A DNA stretch of 9,899 nt, from positions 1 through 9,899 of the forward strand of contig VEQI01000095.1 of the NCBI GenBank assembly GCA_018883305.1. The letters are read 5' to 3'. The stretch comes from Limnohabitans sp. GTDB lineage: Bacteria > Pseudomonadota > Gammaproteobacteria > Burkholderiales > Burkholderiaceae_C. The first letter of the stretch is position 1. Every line of letters starts with the position of its first letter. Shown one piece after another: positions 1-7,018 of this stretch. A program made the translations under genes and the position numbers. The notes under the pieces are model-generated. The model was not told the origin of the DNA. It saw only the letters and a list, made by a program, of their open reading frames with translations, and made no database searches.

Positions 1-1
1 G

Positions 2-607
2 AGCATCATTGCATCCACCGGCGAGAACTTGCTGGCGCAATCGGATTTGTCCACGGGATCACGATCGCGCGTGGAAAAAATCATTCGAGCCAACAAACGT
101 CTGAGTGCCTTGATGGAGGAATATCTTTCCTATGAGCGATTGGTGTCAGATTCAACGGAGCGCGAGTATCAGCCTGTTGATCTGGTGCAAGTGGCACGAC
201 GGGTTCGGGCGGACGTCGGTGATGCAGATGGACCGCCCGTCCAGGTGCAGGCGCCGGAGGCCGTGCGCGTGACGGGCGATGCCGAATTGCTCCGCGTGGC
301 ACTGCAAAATCTGGTGACCAATGCCCGTCGCCATTCACCGGCTGGCACCGAGGTGGTGGTGCGTGTGAACCGGCATGGGGATCGTGCGGTTGTGATGGTC
401 GAGGATCAAGGCAGCGGTGTGGCGGAGGTTGAGCGAGGGCGGATTTTCAACAAGTTTTATCGCGGCGGCAATGCACTGGGCCAGCCAGGGGCCGGCATGG
501 GCTTGCATCTGGTCAGGTCGATTGTGGAGCAACATCAAGGGGAGGTGACGCAGAAAAACCTCACCCCCCGAGGCTGTCAGTTCATCATCACGCTACCAGC
601 GTGCTGA
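2..607 (+). CDS. Sensor histidine kinase, C-terminal part (5' truncated by window)
   Basis: The frame is open from base 2, so the gene starts before the window; the TTG at 29 is not a credible start. About 201 C-terminal residues are visible. The first ~45 resemble the second helix of a HisKA dimerisation domain, with the phosphoacceptor His upstream and out of view. A HATPase_c ATP-binding domain follows, with an N-box (LQNLVTNARRHSP), G1 box (VEDQGSGV), F-box (IFNKFYRG) and G2 box (GAGMGLHLVRSIVE), and it ends at the usual strand (FIITLPA). The protein would autophosphorylate and pass phosphate to a response regulator, which must lie outside the window. The stop (605-607) falls inside the 3' end of the convergent malonyl-CoA decarboxylase gene. 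The signal sensed cannot be read, and no link to the neighbouring catabolic genes is shown. Confidence 0.93.
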   Translation, partial: SIIASTGENLLAQSDLSTGSRSRVEKIIRANKRLSALMEEYLSYERLVSDSTEREYQPVDLVQVARRVRADVGDADGPPVQVQAPEAVRVTGDAELLRVALQNLVTNARRHSPAGTEVVVRVNRHGDRAVVMVEDQGSGVAEVERGRIFNKFYRGGNALGQPGAGMGLHLVRSIVEQHQGEVTQKNLTPRGCQFIITLPAC

Positions 608-1874
608 CGCCCCGTGAAGTGGCCACCTGTCCTTTGCTGAAAGCCTCGTGCTGGGCTTCCAGCTTGTCGAGTTCGTACAGGTAATTGACCATCAGCCCCC
701 CGGACTGTTGCAGGCCTTTTTTCGACAAATCGGCGGCCCAGTTGATTTGATGCAGCGTGGCGCCATTGGTCAGGTGGAATTTGGCCACGGCATCGCCTCG
801 TCGCTCATGGGTGTAGTGCATCAGATAAGCCGCGCACAAGCGCATCAGCGCCTGTCGTTGCGCGGGCGCGCACTGCATGGGATGCCAGCCTTCCTTGAGC
901 CGCTCGGACCATTTGCCGTTGCCCAGTCCCAGGGCGGTGACCGCCGCATCGAAGCGTTTGAGTTGAGCAGGCGTGGCGTCAAAGCTGGTGAGCTGCGCGC
1001 CTTGGTCCATCCAGGCCGTGAAGCCCGGAATGGGGGAGAGCGTGGAAAAGGTCTTGAGACTGGGTATGTCCTCGATCAGTTTCTGCGCCACCCGCTTGAT
1101 CAGGAAGTTACCCAGCGACACCCCCTTGAGACCTGGCTGACAGTTGCTGATGGAGTAAAAGATGGCGGTCTTGAAACTTTTCGCTGCGCCCACAGGAGAC
1201 TTTTTATCAATGAGCACGCCCACATCGGTGGCAATGCCGGGCACCAGGGCCACTTCCACAAAGATGAGAGGCTCGTTGGGCAGTTGTCGGTGAAAGAAGG
1301 CGTAACAGCGTCGATCGGGTTGCAAGCGACGACGCAGATCATCCCAGCCATCGATGGCATGCACGGACTCATGCTGGATGATTTTTTCCAGCAATTGCGC
1401 CGGTGAGTTCCAGGTGATCTCGTGCAGTTCCAGAAAACCGGGGTTGAACCAGGAGCTCAGCAAGTGGTGCATGTCTGCATCAATGGCGGCCAGGGCCGGG
1501 CGACTACCCAATTGAGCCAACAAGGACTTGCGCATCTCGATGATGGCCAGGGTGCCGCGAGGTGCACGGTTGATGCGGCGAAGCAACTCCTGCCGAGCCG
1601 GCTCCACGGTTTGAAAGAGCGACATCAGGTGCTGGGCCGTCGGAGCCGCATGGTAAGCCTGCGCCGCCTCAAGCACCTGTTGCGGGTCAGGGTTGAAGTC
1701 CTGAGCCAGAAAATCGAAAAATTCCAGTCGATGGGCTGATGTCAATTTTTCATAAAGATCGATCAGCTTGACGGCCATGCTTTGTGCATTCGCCTCGCCT
1801 TGGGCGCTCATGAGCCGCTTGGTCGTTTGTCGTGCATGCTCCAGGGTGCGCTGGTCGGTGAATCGCTCAAACAT
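588..1874 (-). CDS. Malonyl-CoA decarboxylase
   Basis: This 428-aa protein should convert malonyl-CoA to acetyl-CoA and CO2 in the cytoplasm (MCD/MatA family; bacterial members are usually about 400-460 aa). An N-terminal helical domain spans residues ~1-90. The C-terminal acetyltransferase-like catalytic domain carries family blocks: HESVHAIDGWDDL from 168, EPLIFVEVAL (201-210), YSISNCQPGL (240-249), TLSPIPGF (278-285), KFHLTNGA (365-372) and GLMVNYLY (393-400). The Ser in YSIS and His367 in KFHL appear to match the catalytic Ser/His pair described for human MCD. The ATG has a strong Shine-Dalgarno (GGAGGA, complement of 1881-1886) 6 nt away. It is the last gene of the leftward run, 83 nt after the GntR gene, and may also have its own weak promoter. 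Its 3' end overlaps the convergent kinase gene by 20 bp. In rhizobial mat operons this enzyme works with malonyl-CoA synthetase, which is absent here. Confidence 0.95.
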   Translation of the reverse strand: MFERFTDQRTLEHARQTTKRLMSAQGEANAQSMAVKLIDLYEKLTSAHRLEFFDFLAQDFNPDPQQVLEAAQAYHAAPTAQHLMSLFQTVEPARQELLRRINRAPRGTLAIIEMRKSLLAQLGSRPALAAIDADMHHLLSSWFNPGFLELHEITWNSPAQLLEKIIQHESVHAIDGWDDLRRRLQPDRRCYAFFHRQLPNEPLIFVEVALVPGIATDVGVLIDKKSPVGAAKSFKTAIFYSISNCQPGLKGVSLGNFLIKRVAQKLIEDIPSLKTFSTLSPIPGFTAWMDQGAQLTSFDATPAQLKRFDAAVTALGLGNGKWSERLKEGWHPMQCAPAQRQALMRLCAAYLMHYTHERRGDAVAKFHLTNGATLHQINWAADLSKKGLQQSGGLMVNYLYELDKLEAQHEAFSKGQVATSRGVSTLVA

Positions 1875-1889
1875 GGGTCATCCTCCACA

Positions 1890-1909
1890 GGCACAGCATA
1901 CCGTGTGCC
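1890..1909 (-). other. Inverted repeat in the leader of the malonyl-CoA decarboxylase gene
   Basis: The arms GGCACA (1890-1895) and TGTGCC (1904-1909) are perfect complements around an 8-nt loop. The structure ends 3 nt upstream of the strong Shine-Dalgarno. It lies in the 83-bp gap between the GntR stop and the MCD start and could be an operator or an mRNA hairpin affecting translation. Six pairs is a short stem, so chance is possible. Confidence 0.35.
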
Positions 1910-1922
1910 GTGTGTACGTGAA
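1895..1922 (-). promoter_or_regulatory. Possible weak internal promoter for malonyl-CoA decarboxylase
   Basis: On the minus strand, TTCACG (complement of 1917-1922) and TATGCT (complement of 1895-1900) are separated by 16 nt; each matches the sigma-70 consensus at four of six positions. The position fits an internal promoter for the last gene of the run, and the -10 overlaps the inverted repeat at 1890-1909. The matches are modest, so this is a weak call. Confidence 0.25.
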
Positions 1923-1957
1923 AACCCGATGAATGACGGGATGCCCCTGAGCGTGGC

Positions 1958-2677
1958 TTAGGCCACGTCGGCGTGATGTTTCAGCAGATCGGTGGGTACC
2001 GTTTGAAACGAGGCGCGCACCACTTCGGCAGCGCGCATCACGTGCGCAGTGGACAGCCGCTGCGCTTCTTCGGGCTGGCGGGCCTCGATGGCACGCACCA
2101 CTTGCTCCAATTCTTCCAGCGTTTGCAAGAGGCGCCCCGGTGAGCCCAGTGACACGCGACGAAAGGCGTTGACCCGGTTGTTCAACTGCGTCAGCAATTC
2201 GCCGATCATGCGGTTGCCGCTGCCTTCCATCAGAACCGCGTAAAACGCATTCTTGGCCTGCAACAAGGATTGGGTGGTTTCAGAGGCCTGGGGCGTTCGA
2301 AGGTAAGCCAGTGACTCTCGCAGTTGGGCAATTTGCGCTGGACTGGCGTGACGGGCAAATTCGGCACTGGCCAGTCCTTCCAACGCACCGCGGACGGCGT
2401 ACAAGTCATTGATGTCTTGCAGTGTCAAGGTGGCGACCACCGGACCTTTGTAGGGGATGTTGTTGATCAACCCTTCCGCCTGCAAGTGCTGCAGTGCTTC
2501 ACGCAACACCGTGCGGCTGATACCCAGGGATTGCCAGAGGTCACGCTCCACCAATTTTTGGCCCGGTGCAAACGCACCCGAAAGAATGGCTTCTCGTAAT
2601 TTGTCTGTGGCGCGTTGTCGCAACGAGATGACTTCTCGGGACAAATCCATGTCTAGGGTGTTCATGAGCTTGGACAT
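1958..2677 (-). CDS. GntR-family transcriptional regulator, FCD (FadR-type) subfamily
   Basis: This 239-aa one-component regulator has an N-terminal winged helix-turn-helix (residues ~15-82), with the recognition region LGISRTVLREALQHLQ (51-66) and the wing KGPVVA (77-82). An all-helical FCD effector domain follows (~90-215). FCD regulators usually bind organic-acid or acyl ligands and repress nearby catabolic genes. It is the only DNA-binding regulator in the window, so it is the natural candidate for the palindromes at 7509-7550. The usual FCD metal ligands look mostly lost: the D-x-x-F-H segment reads KNAFY (122-126) and the later E-H position is E-L (169-170); only His202 remains. The start is uncertain. 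ATG 2677 gives the longest form, Met5 and Met10 are alternatives, and none has a good Shine-Dalgarno. It follows the CoA-transferase gene after 38 nt, so it is probably in the same transcript and may autoregulate. Confidence 0.92.
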   Translation of the reverse strand: MSKLMNTLDMDLSREVISLRQRATDKLREAILSGAFAPGQKLVERDLWQSLGISRTVLREALQHLQAEGLINNIPYKGPVVATLTLQDINDLYAVRGALEGLASAEFARHASPAQIAQLRESLAYLRTPQASETTQSLLQAKNAFYAVLMEGSGNRMIGELLTQLNNRVNAFRRVSLGSPGRLLQTLEELEQVVRAIEARQPEEAQRLSTAHVMRAAEVVRASFQTVPTDLLKHHADVA

Positions 2678-2715
2678 CCAGCGTGGCGTGGTGAAGTGGT
2701 TTAGACGTGTTGCAC

Positions 2716-3885
2716 TCAGGTACGTGCCTTGCGGTGCTTGACCCAGCGTGCGTTGTCCTGGCCCAGGCTGGGCGCGGCACGTCGAATGGCGGGCCGAACG
2801 CCATTGAGCACAAAGGGGGTGGCATGCACGGGCAGCGTGCGCTCCTCGGGGGTGGTGGTGTCCACCAGCATTTGTCGGTCACGCACATAGGGATGCTGCA
2901 TGAGGTCGGAGATGTCAAACACCGGGCCGGCGGTGATGTCGCGTTCCTCAAAGAAGTCCAGCGCCTCTTGCAAGGACAGTTGACCCACATGGTTTTGAAT
3001 CAAGGCATCCAGCGCATCCACGTTGGCAATGCGTGCCTCATGGGTGGAAAAGCGCGGATCGTCCATGGCCTCGGGGCAGCCGATCCCGGCAAACAATCTT
3101 GCCAGCGTGCCATCCATGCCGGCGGACAAGGCAATCCAGGTGCCGTCACGCGTTTGATAAACGTTGCGCGGGGCGTGGGTGGGGCTGCGACTTCCGGCGC
3201 GCGGATACACCTGACCTGTCACGGTGTACTCGGCGGCTTGAGGGCCCAACATGGCAAACAGCGGTTCAAAGAGCGAGAGGTCCACCTCTTGCACTTCTGG
3301 CTGTGCGCAGCGTCGCTGCTTGAGTACCAGGGCATTGGCAATGGCCGCGCCGTAGAGGCCAGCCACCGTGTCCGCCAGAGCGAATGGGGGCAGCACAGGC
3401 GGGCGATCCGCAAAGCCGTTCATCGCCGCAAATCCGCTGAACGCCTCGATCAGCGAACCAAAGCCGGGCTTGCCTGCAAAGAGTCCGGTCTGTCCCCAGC
3501 CAGAGATGCGCATCACCACCAGTTTGGGGTTGATGGTCTGCAGTTGCGCCCGTGACAAGCCCATTTTTTCCAGCACGCCGGGCCGGAAGTTTTCCACTAG
3601 CACATCGGCACGGGACAGCAGGTCTTTGAGCGCCTGCAAGTCGTCTGCCTCGCGCAAATTCAGGGCCACGCTCTGCTTGTTGCGGCAATAGGCCAGCCAG
3701 TAGGTGCTGACACCACCGCGTCGCCAGGCGCGCAAATCATCGCCCTTGCCGGGGGATTCGATCTTGAGGACCTCGGCGCCCAGATCGGCCAGCACGTGGG
3801 TGAGAATGTTGCCGGAAACCAGGCGTGAGAGGTCAACAACCAGCAGGTCGTTTAAAGGCAGATCGTTCTTGTCCACTAAGGTCAT
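2716..3885 (-). CDS. Family III (CaiB/BaiF) acyl-CoA transferase
   Basis: This 389-aa protein matches the usual ~390-400 aa of formyl-CoA transferase/CaiB-type enzymes, which move CoA between an acyl-CoA and a free carboxylate through an aspartyl-CoA thioester. Visible signatures are VVDLSRLVSGN near the N-terminus, LADLGAEVLKIE (32-43), the R-N-K-Q-S-V-A-L-N-L stretch (68-77), LVENFRPGVLEKMGL (96-110), and Asp172 in ADTVAGLYGA, at the position of the catalytic Asp (169 in formyl-CoA transferase). The frame stays open upstream to 4119, but that extension lies inside the Bug gene and has no family similarity. The real start is ATG at 3885, 2 nt after the Bug stop, or GTG at 3891, which would make a 4-nt GTGA overlap like others in this run. 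Neither has a clear Shine-Dalgarno, so translation is probably coupled. The substrate is unknown; family members use dicarboxylates such as oxalate, malate, glutarate and mesaconate. The MCD gene downstream makes malonate a reasonable guess. Confidence 0.93.
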   Translation of the reverse strand: MTLVDKNDLPLNDLLVVDLSRLVSGNILTHVLADLGAEVLKIESPGKGDDLRAWRRGGVSTYWLAYCRNKQSVALNLREADDLQALKDLLSRADVLVENFRPGVLEKMGLSRAQLQTINPKLVVMRISGWGQTGLFAGKPGFGSLIEAFSGFAAMNGFADRPPVLPPFALADTVAGLYGAAIANALVLKQRRCAQPEVQEVDLSLFEPLFAMLGPQAAEYTVTGQVYPRAGSRSPTHAPRNVYQTRDGTWIALSAGMDGTLARLFAGIGCPEAMDDPRFSTHEARIANVDALDALIQNHVGQLSLQEALDFFEERDITAGPVFDISDLMQHPYVRDRQMLVDTTTPEERTLPVHATPFVLNGVRPAIRRAAPSLGQDNARWVKHRKART

Positions 3886-3887
3886 GC

Positions 3888-4898
3888 TCACTCGGGTTGG
3901 ATGCCCACGGCCTTGAGCGTGGTCTTCCAGCGCTCCACGTCCTTGGCCAAGCGGGTTTTCAGCGCATCCGGCGTGGCGCGGTCTGCACTCACGATGAGGG
4001 CGTTCATCTCGTTGCAACGCTGCACAAACACGGGGTCCACCAGGGCCTGGCGCATGGCGGTAGCCAATTTTTCCACCACGGCGCGCGGCGTGCCACGCGG
4101 TGCGTACAGTCCGTGCCACACGGCCAGTTCAAAGCCCGGTACACCCGACTCGGCGAAGGTGGGCACATCGGGCAGCACACCCAGTCGCTGCTTGGTGGCC
4201 ACTGCAATGGGCTTGAGGTTGCCAGCCTTGATGTGGCCCAGCGTGCTGGCGGGTTGATCGCAAGTGAGGTCCACTTGTTCGCCCAGCAAATCATTGAGTG
4301 CAGGTCCTGTGCCTTTGTAGGGCACCGAGGTCCACTTGCCACCGGTGGTGGTTTGCAACAGCAACTCGCACAGTTGCGAGGTGGCACCGGTGCCGGCATT
4401 GGCGAAGTTGAGCTTGCCCGGGTTGGCTTTGGAATACGCCAGGATGGTGCTGACCTGCGTTTGCGGCAGGTTCTTGCGGCTGACCAGAATCATGGGCACA
4501 TCGGCCACTTCGCCAATGGGCTCAAAGCTGGTGATGGGGTCATAGCTGAGCTTGGCGTAGAAAGACGGTGCGCTGGCCTGTGCCATGTTGTTGAACAAGA
4601 GGGTGTAGCCGTCATTGGCGGCGCGAGCCACCTTGGCCGCACCGATGGTGCCGCCTGCGCCGCCCACGTTTTCAATCAGCACGGTTTGACCCAGGAACTT
4701 GGACATGGTCTGGCCCAAGAGCCGGCCCATCACATCGGTGGAGCCCGCAGGCGGGAAGGGCACCACGATGGTGATGGGCTTGGTGGGAAAGTCGGTTTGT
4801 GCGAACACGGGGGCTACGCCCACGGTGCTGGCCAGCAGCAGGCCAGTGGCCATCGCTCGCCGCGTGAGAAGAATGGAGGAGGCGTTCATGCGTTTCAT
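3888..4898 (-). CDS. Bug-family (TctC-like) periplasmic tripartite tricarboxylate receptor
   Basis: This 336-aa protein is a high-affinity periplasmic binding protein for a small carboxylate or related ligand. A signal peptide covers residues 1-33 (hydrophobic LLLASTVGVAPVFA, predicted cleavage A33|Q34), with TRRAM before the core resembling a twin-arginine motif. The mature protein opens with FPTKPITIVVPFPPAGSTD and continues with GQTVLIENVGGAGGTIG and the DGYTLLF block, all diagnostic of the family. The TctA and TctB membrane partners are absent, so it is either an orphan receptor, as most Bug proteins are, or uses TctAB encoded elsewhere. Its ATG overlaps the hydrolase stop as ATGA (4895-4898), and Met4 is a possible alternative start. 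The CoA-transferase gene follows directly. The ligand cannot be deduced; context favours a carboxylate handled by this operon. Confidence 0.95.
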   Translation of the reverse strand: MKRMNASSILLTRRAMATGLLLASTVGVAPVFAQTDFPTKPITIVVPFPPAGSTDVMGRLLGQTMSKFLGQTVLIENVGGAGGTIGAAKVARAANDGYTLLFNNMAQASAPSFYAKLSYDPITSFEPIGEVADVPMILVSRKNLPQTQVSTILAYSKANPGKLNFANAGTGATSQLCELLLQTTTGGKWTSVPYKGTGPALNDLLGEQVDLTCDQPASTLGHIKAGNLKPIAVATKQRLGVLPDVPTFAESGVPGFELAVWHGLYAPRGTPRAVVEKLATAMRQALVDPVFVQRCNEMNALIVSADRATPDALKTRLAKDVERWKTTLKAVGIQPE

Positions 4899-6145
4899 GG
4901 ATTTGTCCGATCAAGCAAATGAGTCAAAGCCGGTTGAATGAGCGGCCACAGGGCATCCGGGTTTTCAACCATGGGAAAGTGGCCAAAGCCCGCCAGCGTT
5001 TCAAACTGCGCGCCAGGTATTTCGGCGGCAATGCGTGCGCTGTCGGCGGGCGTGGCCGAGTAGTCATAGTCACCGGTGAACATCCACACCGGTGTGCGTG
5101 CCGTGTCGACGTGGGCGGTGTGGTGGTATGCGTTGTATTCGTCGCTGTAAAAGGCCAGATCGCCGTCGTACACCCCCGGCGCGCCTTGCGAATAAATCCA
5201 GGTGGCGTAATCACGTCCGGCGGTGGGACTGGTGGGGCTGAGCAAGGCGCCCACCCACGCGGCGCTCAGACGCGCGCCATGCACCTGCGCATGATGCAGA
5301 TAGGGAGAGCGTCTGCCGGGTGAGTGATAGGGCGCCTCCAGCAATACGGCGCCATGAAAGCGATCCGGGTGCCGCGCCAGCAAGGCCAGGCCAATGGCCG
5401 CGCCCATGGAGCAACCCATCAGGGCCACGCGCTCAAGACCCAGGGCGTCCAGGTAGCGCAGGACCGTGTCCATGTAACGCTGTTCACTCAGACGCCACAC
5501 CCAGTTGGGCTCACCGGGTGGCAGTGGTGAGCGTCCATGACCCGGCATGTCGAAGCCCAGCAGGTGCCAGTCTCGTCGCAACTCGGGTTGCGCCATCAGG
5601 CCGTGCCACTGCCGGGTGTCAGAACCGGCGGTGTGCAGCATCAGCAAAGCCGGGCCCGTGGCTTGACCGCAAGATTCGCTATAGACCCAGGTCTGCGCCG
5701 AAGTGCCCAGTGACACATAGTCACCCCGCAGATGCGCCAGTGCGCGTAAATGCGCAGGCACCGGGGCTGCCGTGATGGCGGGTGAACCCACGCGGCGTAA
5801 CGACTCCAGCAAGCGCTCCAGAAAGGGCAATGCCTGCATCCAGCTCAGCTCTGTGCCCTCGATGCGCAGTGCTTGTGGCAACCGGCGCAATGCCCCGAAC
5901 GATTGATAGCCCACCGGCGGGACTGGCGAGAGCGCCAACGCCCAGGTCTCGGCGCTGGCGTGGCAGGTCAACTGCGCAGCGCCGGGTGAGCCTGCCCAGA
6001 GGGTGATCCGTCCCTCATCTGCAGAACCTGCCGCTCCCCACGCCAGATGCAGGCCCAGCGGGCAACCAGACGCGTCGGCCTGAATGGCTGGCTCGGTCAG
6101 GGCCTGCGCCAGGCGTGCAGACAGGGCGGGGACGGTGATGCTCAC
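4895..6145 (-). CDS. Alpha/beta hydrolase with extra N-terminal domain
   Basis: The C-terminal ~280 residues (from ~135) form an alpha/beta-hydrolase fold: oxyanion region MLHTAGSDTRQW (169-180), GFDMPGHGRS (197-206), nucleophile elbow GCSMG with Ser246, likely acid Asp361 in TGDYDYSATP, and catalytic His389 in GFGHFPMVENP. Such enzymes cleave esters, lactones, amides or C-C bonds; the PcaD enol-lactone hydrolase belongs to this fold, but no sequence feature here specifies that reaction. Residues 1-130 are an additional region I do not recognise. It has alternating strands and a helix-rich end (GRITLWAGSP, ALRRLPQALRIEG, LPFLERLLESLRR), and could be a lipid- or ligand-binding or dimerisation domain. 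There is no signal peptide, so it is cytoplasmic. The start is GTG at 6145, overlapping the upstream dehydrogenase stop as GTGA. The stop overlaps the Bug start as ATGA. Tight coupling suggests its product or substrate belongs to the same pathway. Confidence 0.9.
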   Translation of the reverse strand: MSITVPALSARLAQALTEPAIQADASGCPLGLHLAWGAAGSADEGRITLWAGSPGAAQLTCHASAETWALALSPVPPVGYQSFGALRRLPQALRIEGTELSWMQALPFLERLLESLRRVGSPAITAAPVPAHLRALAHLRGDYVSLGTSAQTWVYSESCGQATGPALLMLHTAGSDTRQWHGLMAQPELRRDWHLLGFDMPGHGRSPLPPGEPNWVWRLSEQRYMDTVLRYLDALGLERVALMGCSMGAAIGLALLARHPDRFHGAVLLEAPYHSPGRRSPYLHHAQVHGARLSAAWVGALLSPTSPTAGRDYATWIYSQGAPGVYDGDLAFYSDEYNAYHHTAHVDTARTPVWMFTGDYDYSATPADSARIAAEIPGAQFETLAGFGHFPMVENPDALWPLIQPALTHLLDRTNP

Positions 6146-7017
6146 GATTGCTCGCGCACGTATTGGTACATGGCCGTGTGATCAGCCCCTGGGGCCAGGT
6201 GTTTCTCTGCGGCCATCCACGTGTTCAAACAGACCTGCGCAAAGGTATCTGGCGAGTCCATGCGTTCAATGAAGCTCTGCGCGGTCTGCAAGTCCTTGCG
6301 CATCAGGCCCAGCGCAAAGCCGGAATTGAACGCGCCAGAGAGCATGAAGTTCTCCACCTTGTGCTCGGTGGTGTTGTTCTTGCCGGTGGAGGCGTTGAAC
6401 ACCTGATTCACCAGATGCGGGTCGATGCCAAACTTCTGTGCTGCCACCAACGCCTCACACACGGCCAGCAAACCACTGGCAGACACGTAGTTGTTGAGGG
6501 CCTTCACTGCGTGTCCGGCGCCGGCACTGCCCACATGGACCAAGGTTTTGCCCAGGGCTTGCAACACCGGACGCACGGTCTCGATATCCACGGCTTGGCC
6601 GCCCATCATGATGGCCAGCGAGCCATCCACCGCGCGCTTGACACCCCCCGAGACGGGCGCGTCCACGAATTGAATGCCCAGGGCAGAGAGCTTGGCCGCG
6701 TTGTCTCGCGAGCACACGGGGTCGGAAGAGCTCATGTCCAGAATCAACTGGCCGGCCTTCATGTGCGTGGTCAGTCCCTGGTTCCACAACAGGTCATCAA
6801 TGACCTGACTGCTGGGCAACATGAGAATGAGCACATCGACGCCTTGCGCTGCTTGCACGGCAGACGTGGCGGTGTGAAAGCCGCTTTCGCCTTGCAGCGA
6901 CTCGGCGGCTTGGGGCGCCGGGTCGAACCCGGTCACTTCAAAACCTGCACGCAGCAGGTTGCGCACCATGGGGCGGCCCATTTGGCCCAGCCCCAGAAAG
7001 CCAATGCGCTGCTTCAC
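6142..7017 (-). CDS. NAD(P)-dependent beta-hydroxyacid dehydrogenase (3-hydroxyisobutyrate dehydrogenase family)
   Basis: This 291-aa enzyme has the family's usual length. A Rossmann domain opens with GLGQMGRPM (9-17), the dinucleotide loop; FDP at 31-33 places Asp32 where NAD-preferring members have an acidic residue, though family members vary. DAPVSGG (119-125) is the substrate-binding motif. GAGHAVKALNN (166-176) holds the catalytic Lys172 and conserved Asn176. The C-terminal helical domain ends with the G-L-M-R-K-D-L element. Relatives oxidise or reduce 3-hydroxyisobutyrate, tartronate semialdehyde, L-threonate or 3-hydroxypropionate, and the exact substrate cannot be chosen here. A 3-hydroxypropionate/malonate-semialdehyde role would fit the malonyl-CoA decarboxylase at the end of the run, but that is inference. 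The start is GTG at 7017, 1 nt after the upstream stop, with only a distant purine-rich AAGGAAATG upstream; translation is probably coupled. The stop overlaps the hydrolase start by 4 nt. Confidence 0.93.
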   Translation of the reverse strand: MKQRIGFLGLGQMGRPMVRNLLRAGFEVTGFDPAPQAAESLQGESGFHTATSAVQAAQGVDVLILMLPSSQVIDDLLWNQGLTTHMKAGQLILDMSSSDPVCSRDNAAKLSALGIQFVDAPVSGGVKRAVDGSLAIMMGGQAVDIETVRPVLQALGKTLVHVGSAGAGHAVKALNNYVSASGLLAVCEALVAAQKFGIDPHLVNQVFNASTGKNNTTEHKVENFMLSGAFNSGFALGLMRKDLQTAQSFIERMDSPDTFAQVCLNTWMAAEKHLAPGADHTAMYQYVREQS

Positions 7018-7018
7018 G

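Noticed and set aside
648..1406. Plus-strand frame of 252 codons opposite malonyl-CoA decarboxylase
   Set aside because: The opposite strand encodes conserved enzyme motifs throughout; this frame has no recognisable protein features.
1921..1940. Possible terminator after the GntR gene (CCCG/CGGG stem then TTTT on the minus strand)
   Set aside because: The stem is only 4 bp with an 8-nt loop, too weak to stop transcription.
3886..4119. N-terminal extension of the CoA-transferase frame up to 4119
   Set aside because: It overlaps the Bug coding region in another frame and has no similarity to the family N-terminus, which begins at the VVDLSRL segment just after the start at 3885.
3825..4922. 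Long plus-strand frame of 365 codons opposite the Bug gene
   Set aside because: It is antisense to a clear Bug-family gene, its translation is low-complexity His/Gly/Arg-rich, and it has no family pattern; it is a GC-rich shadow frame.
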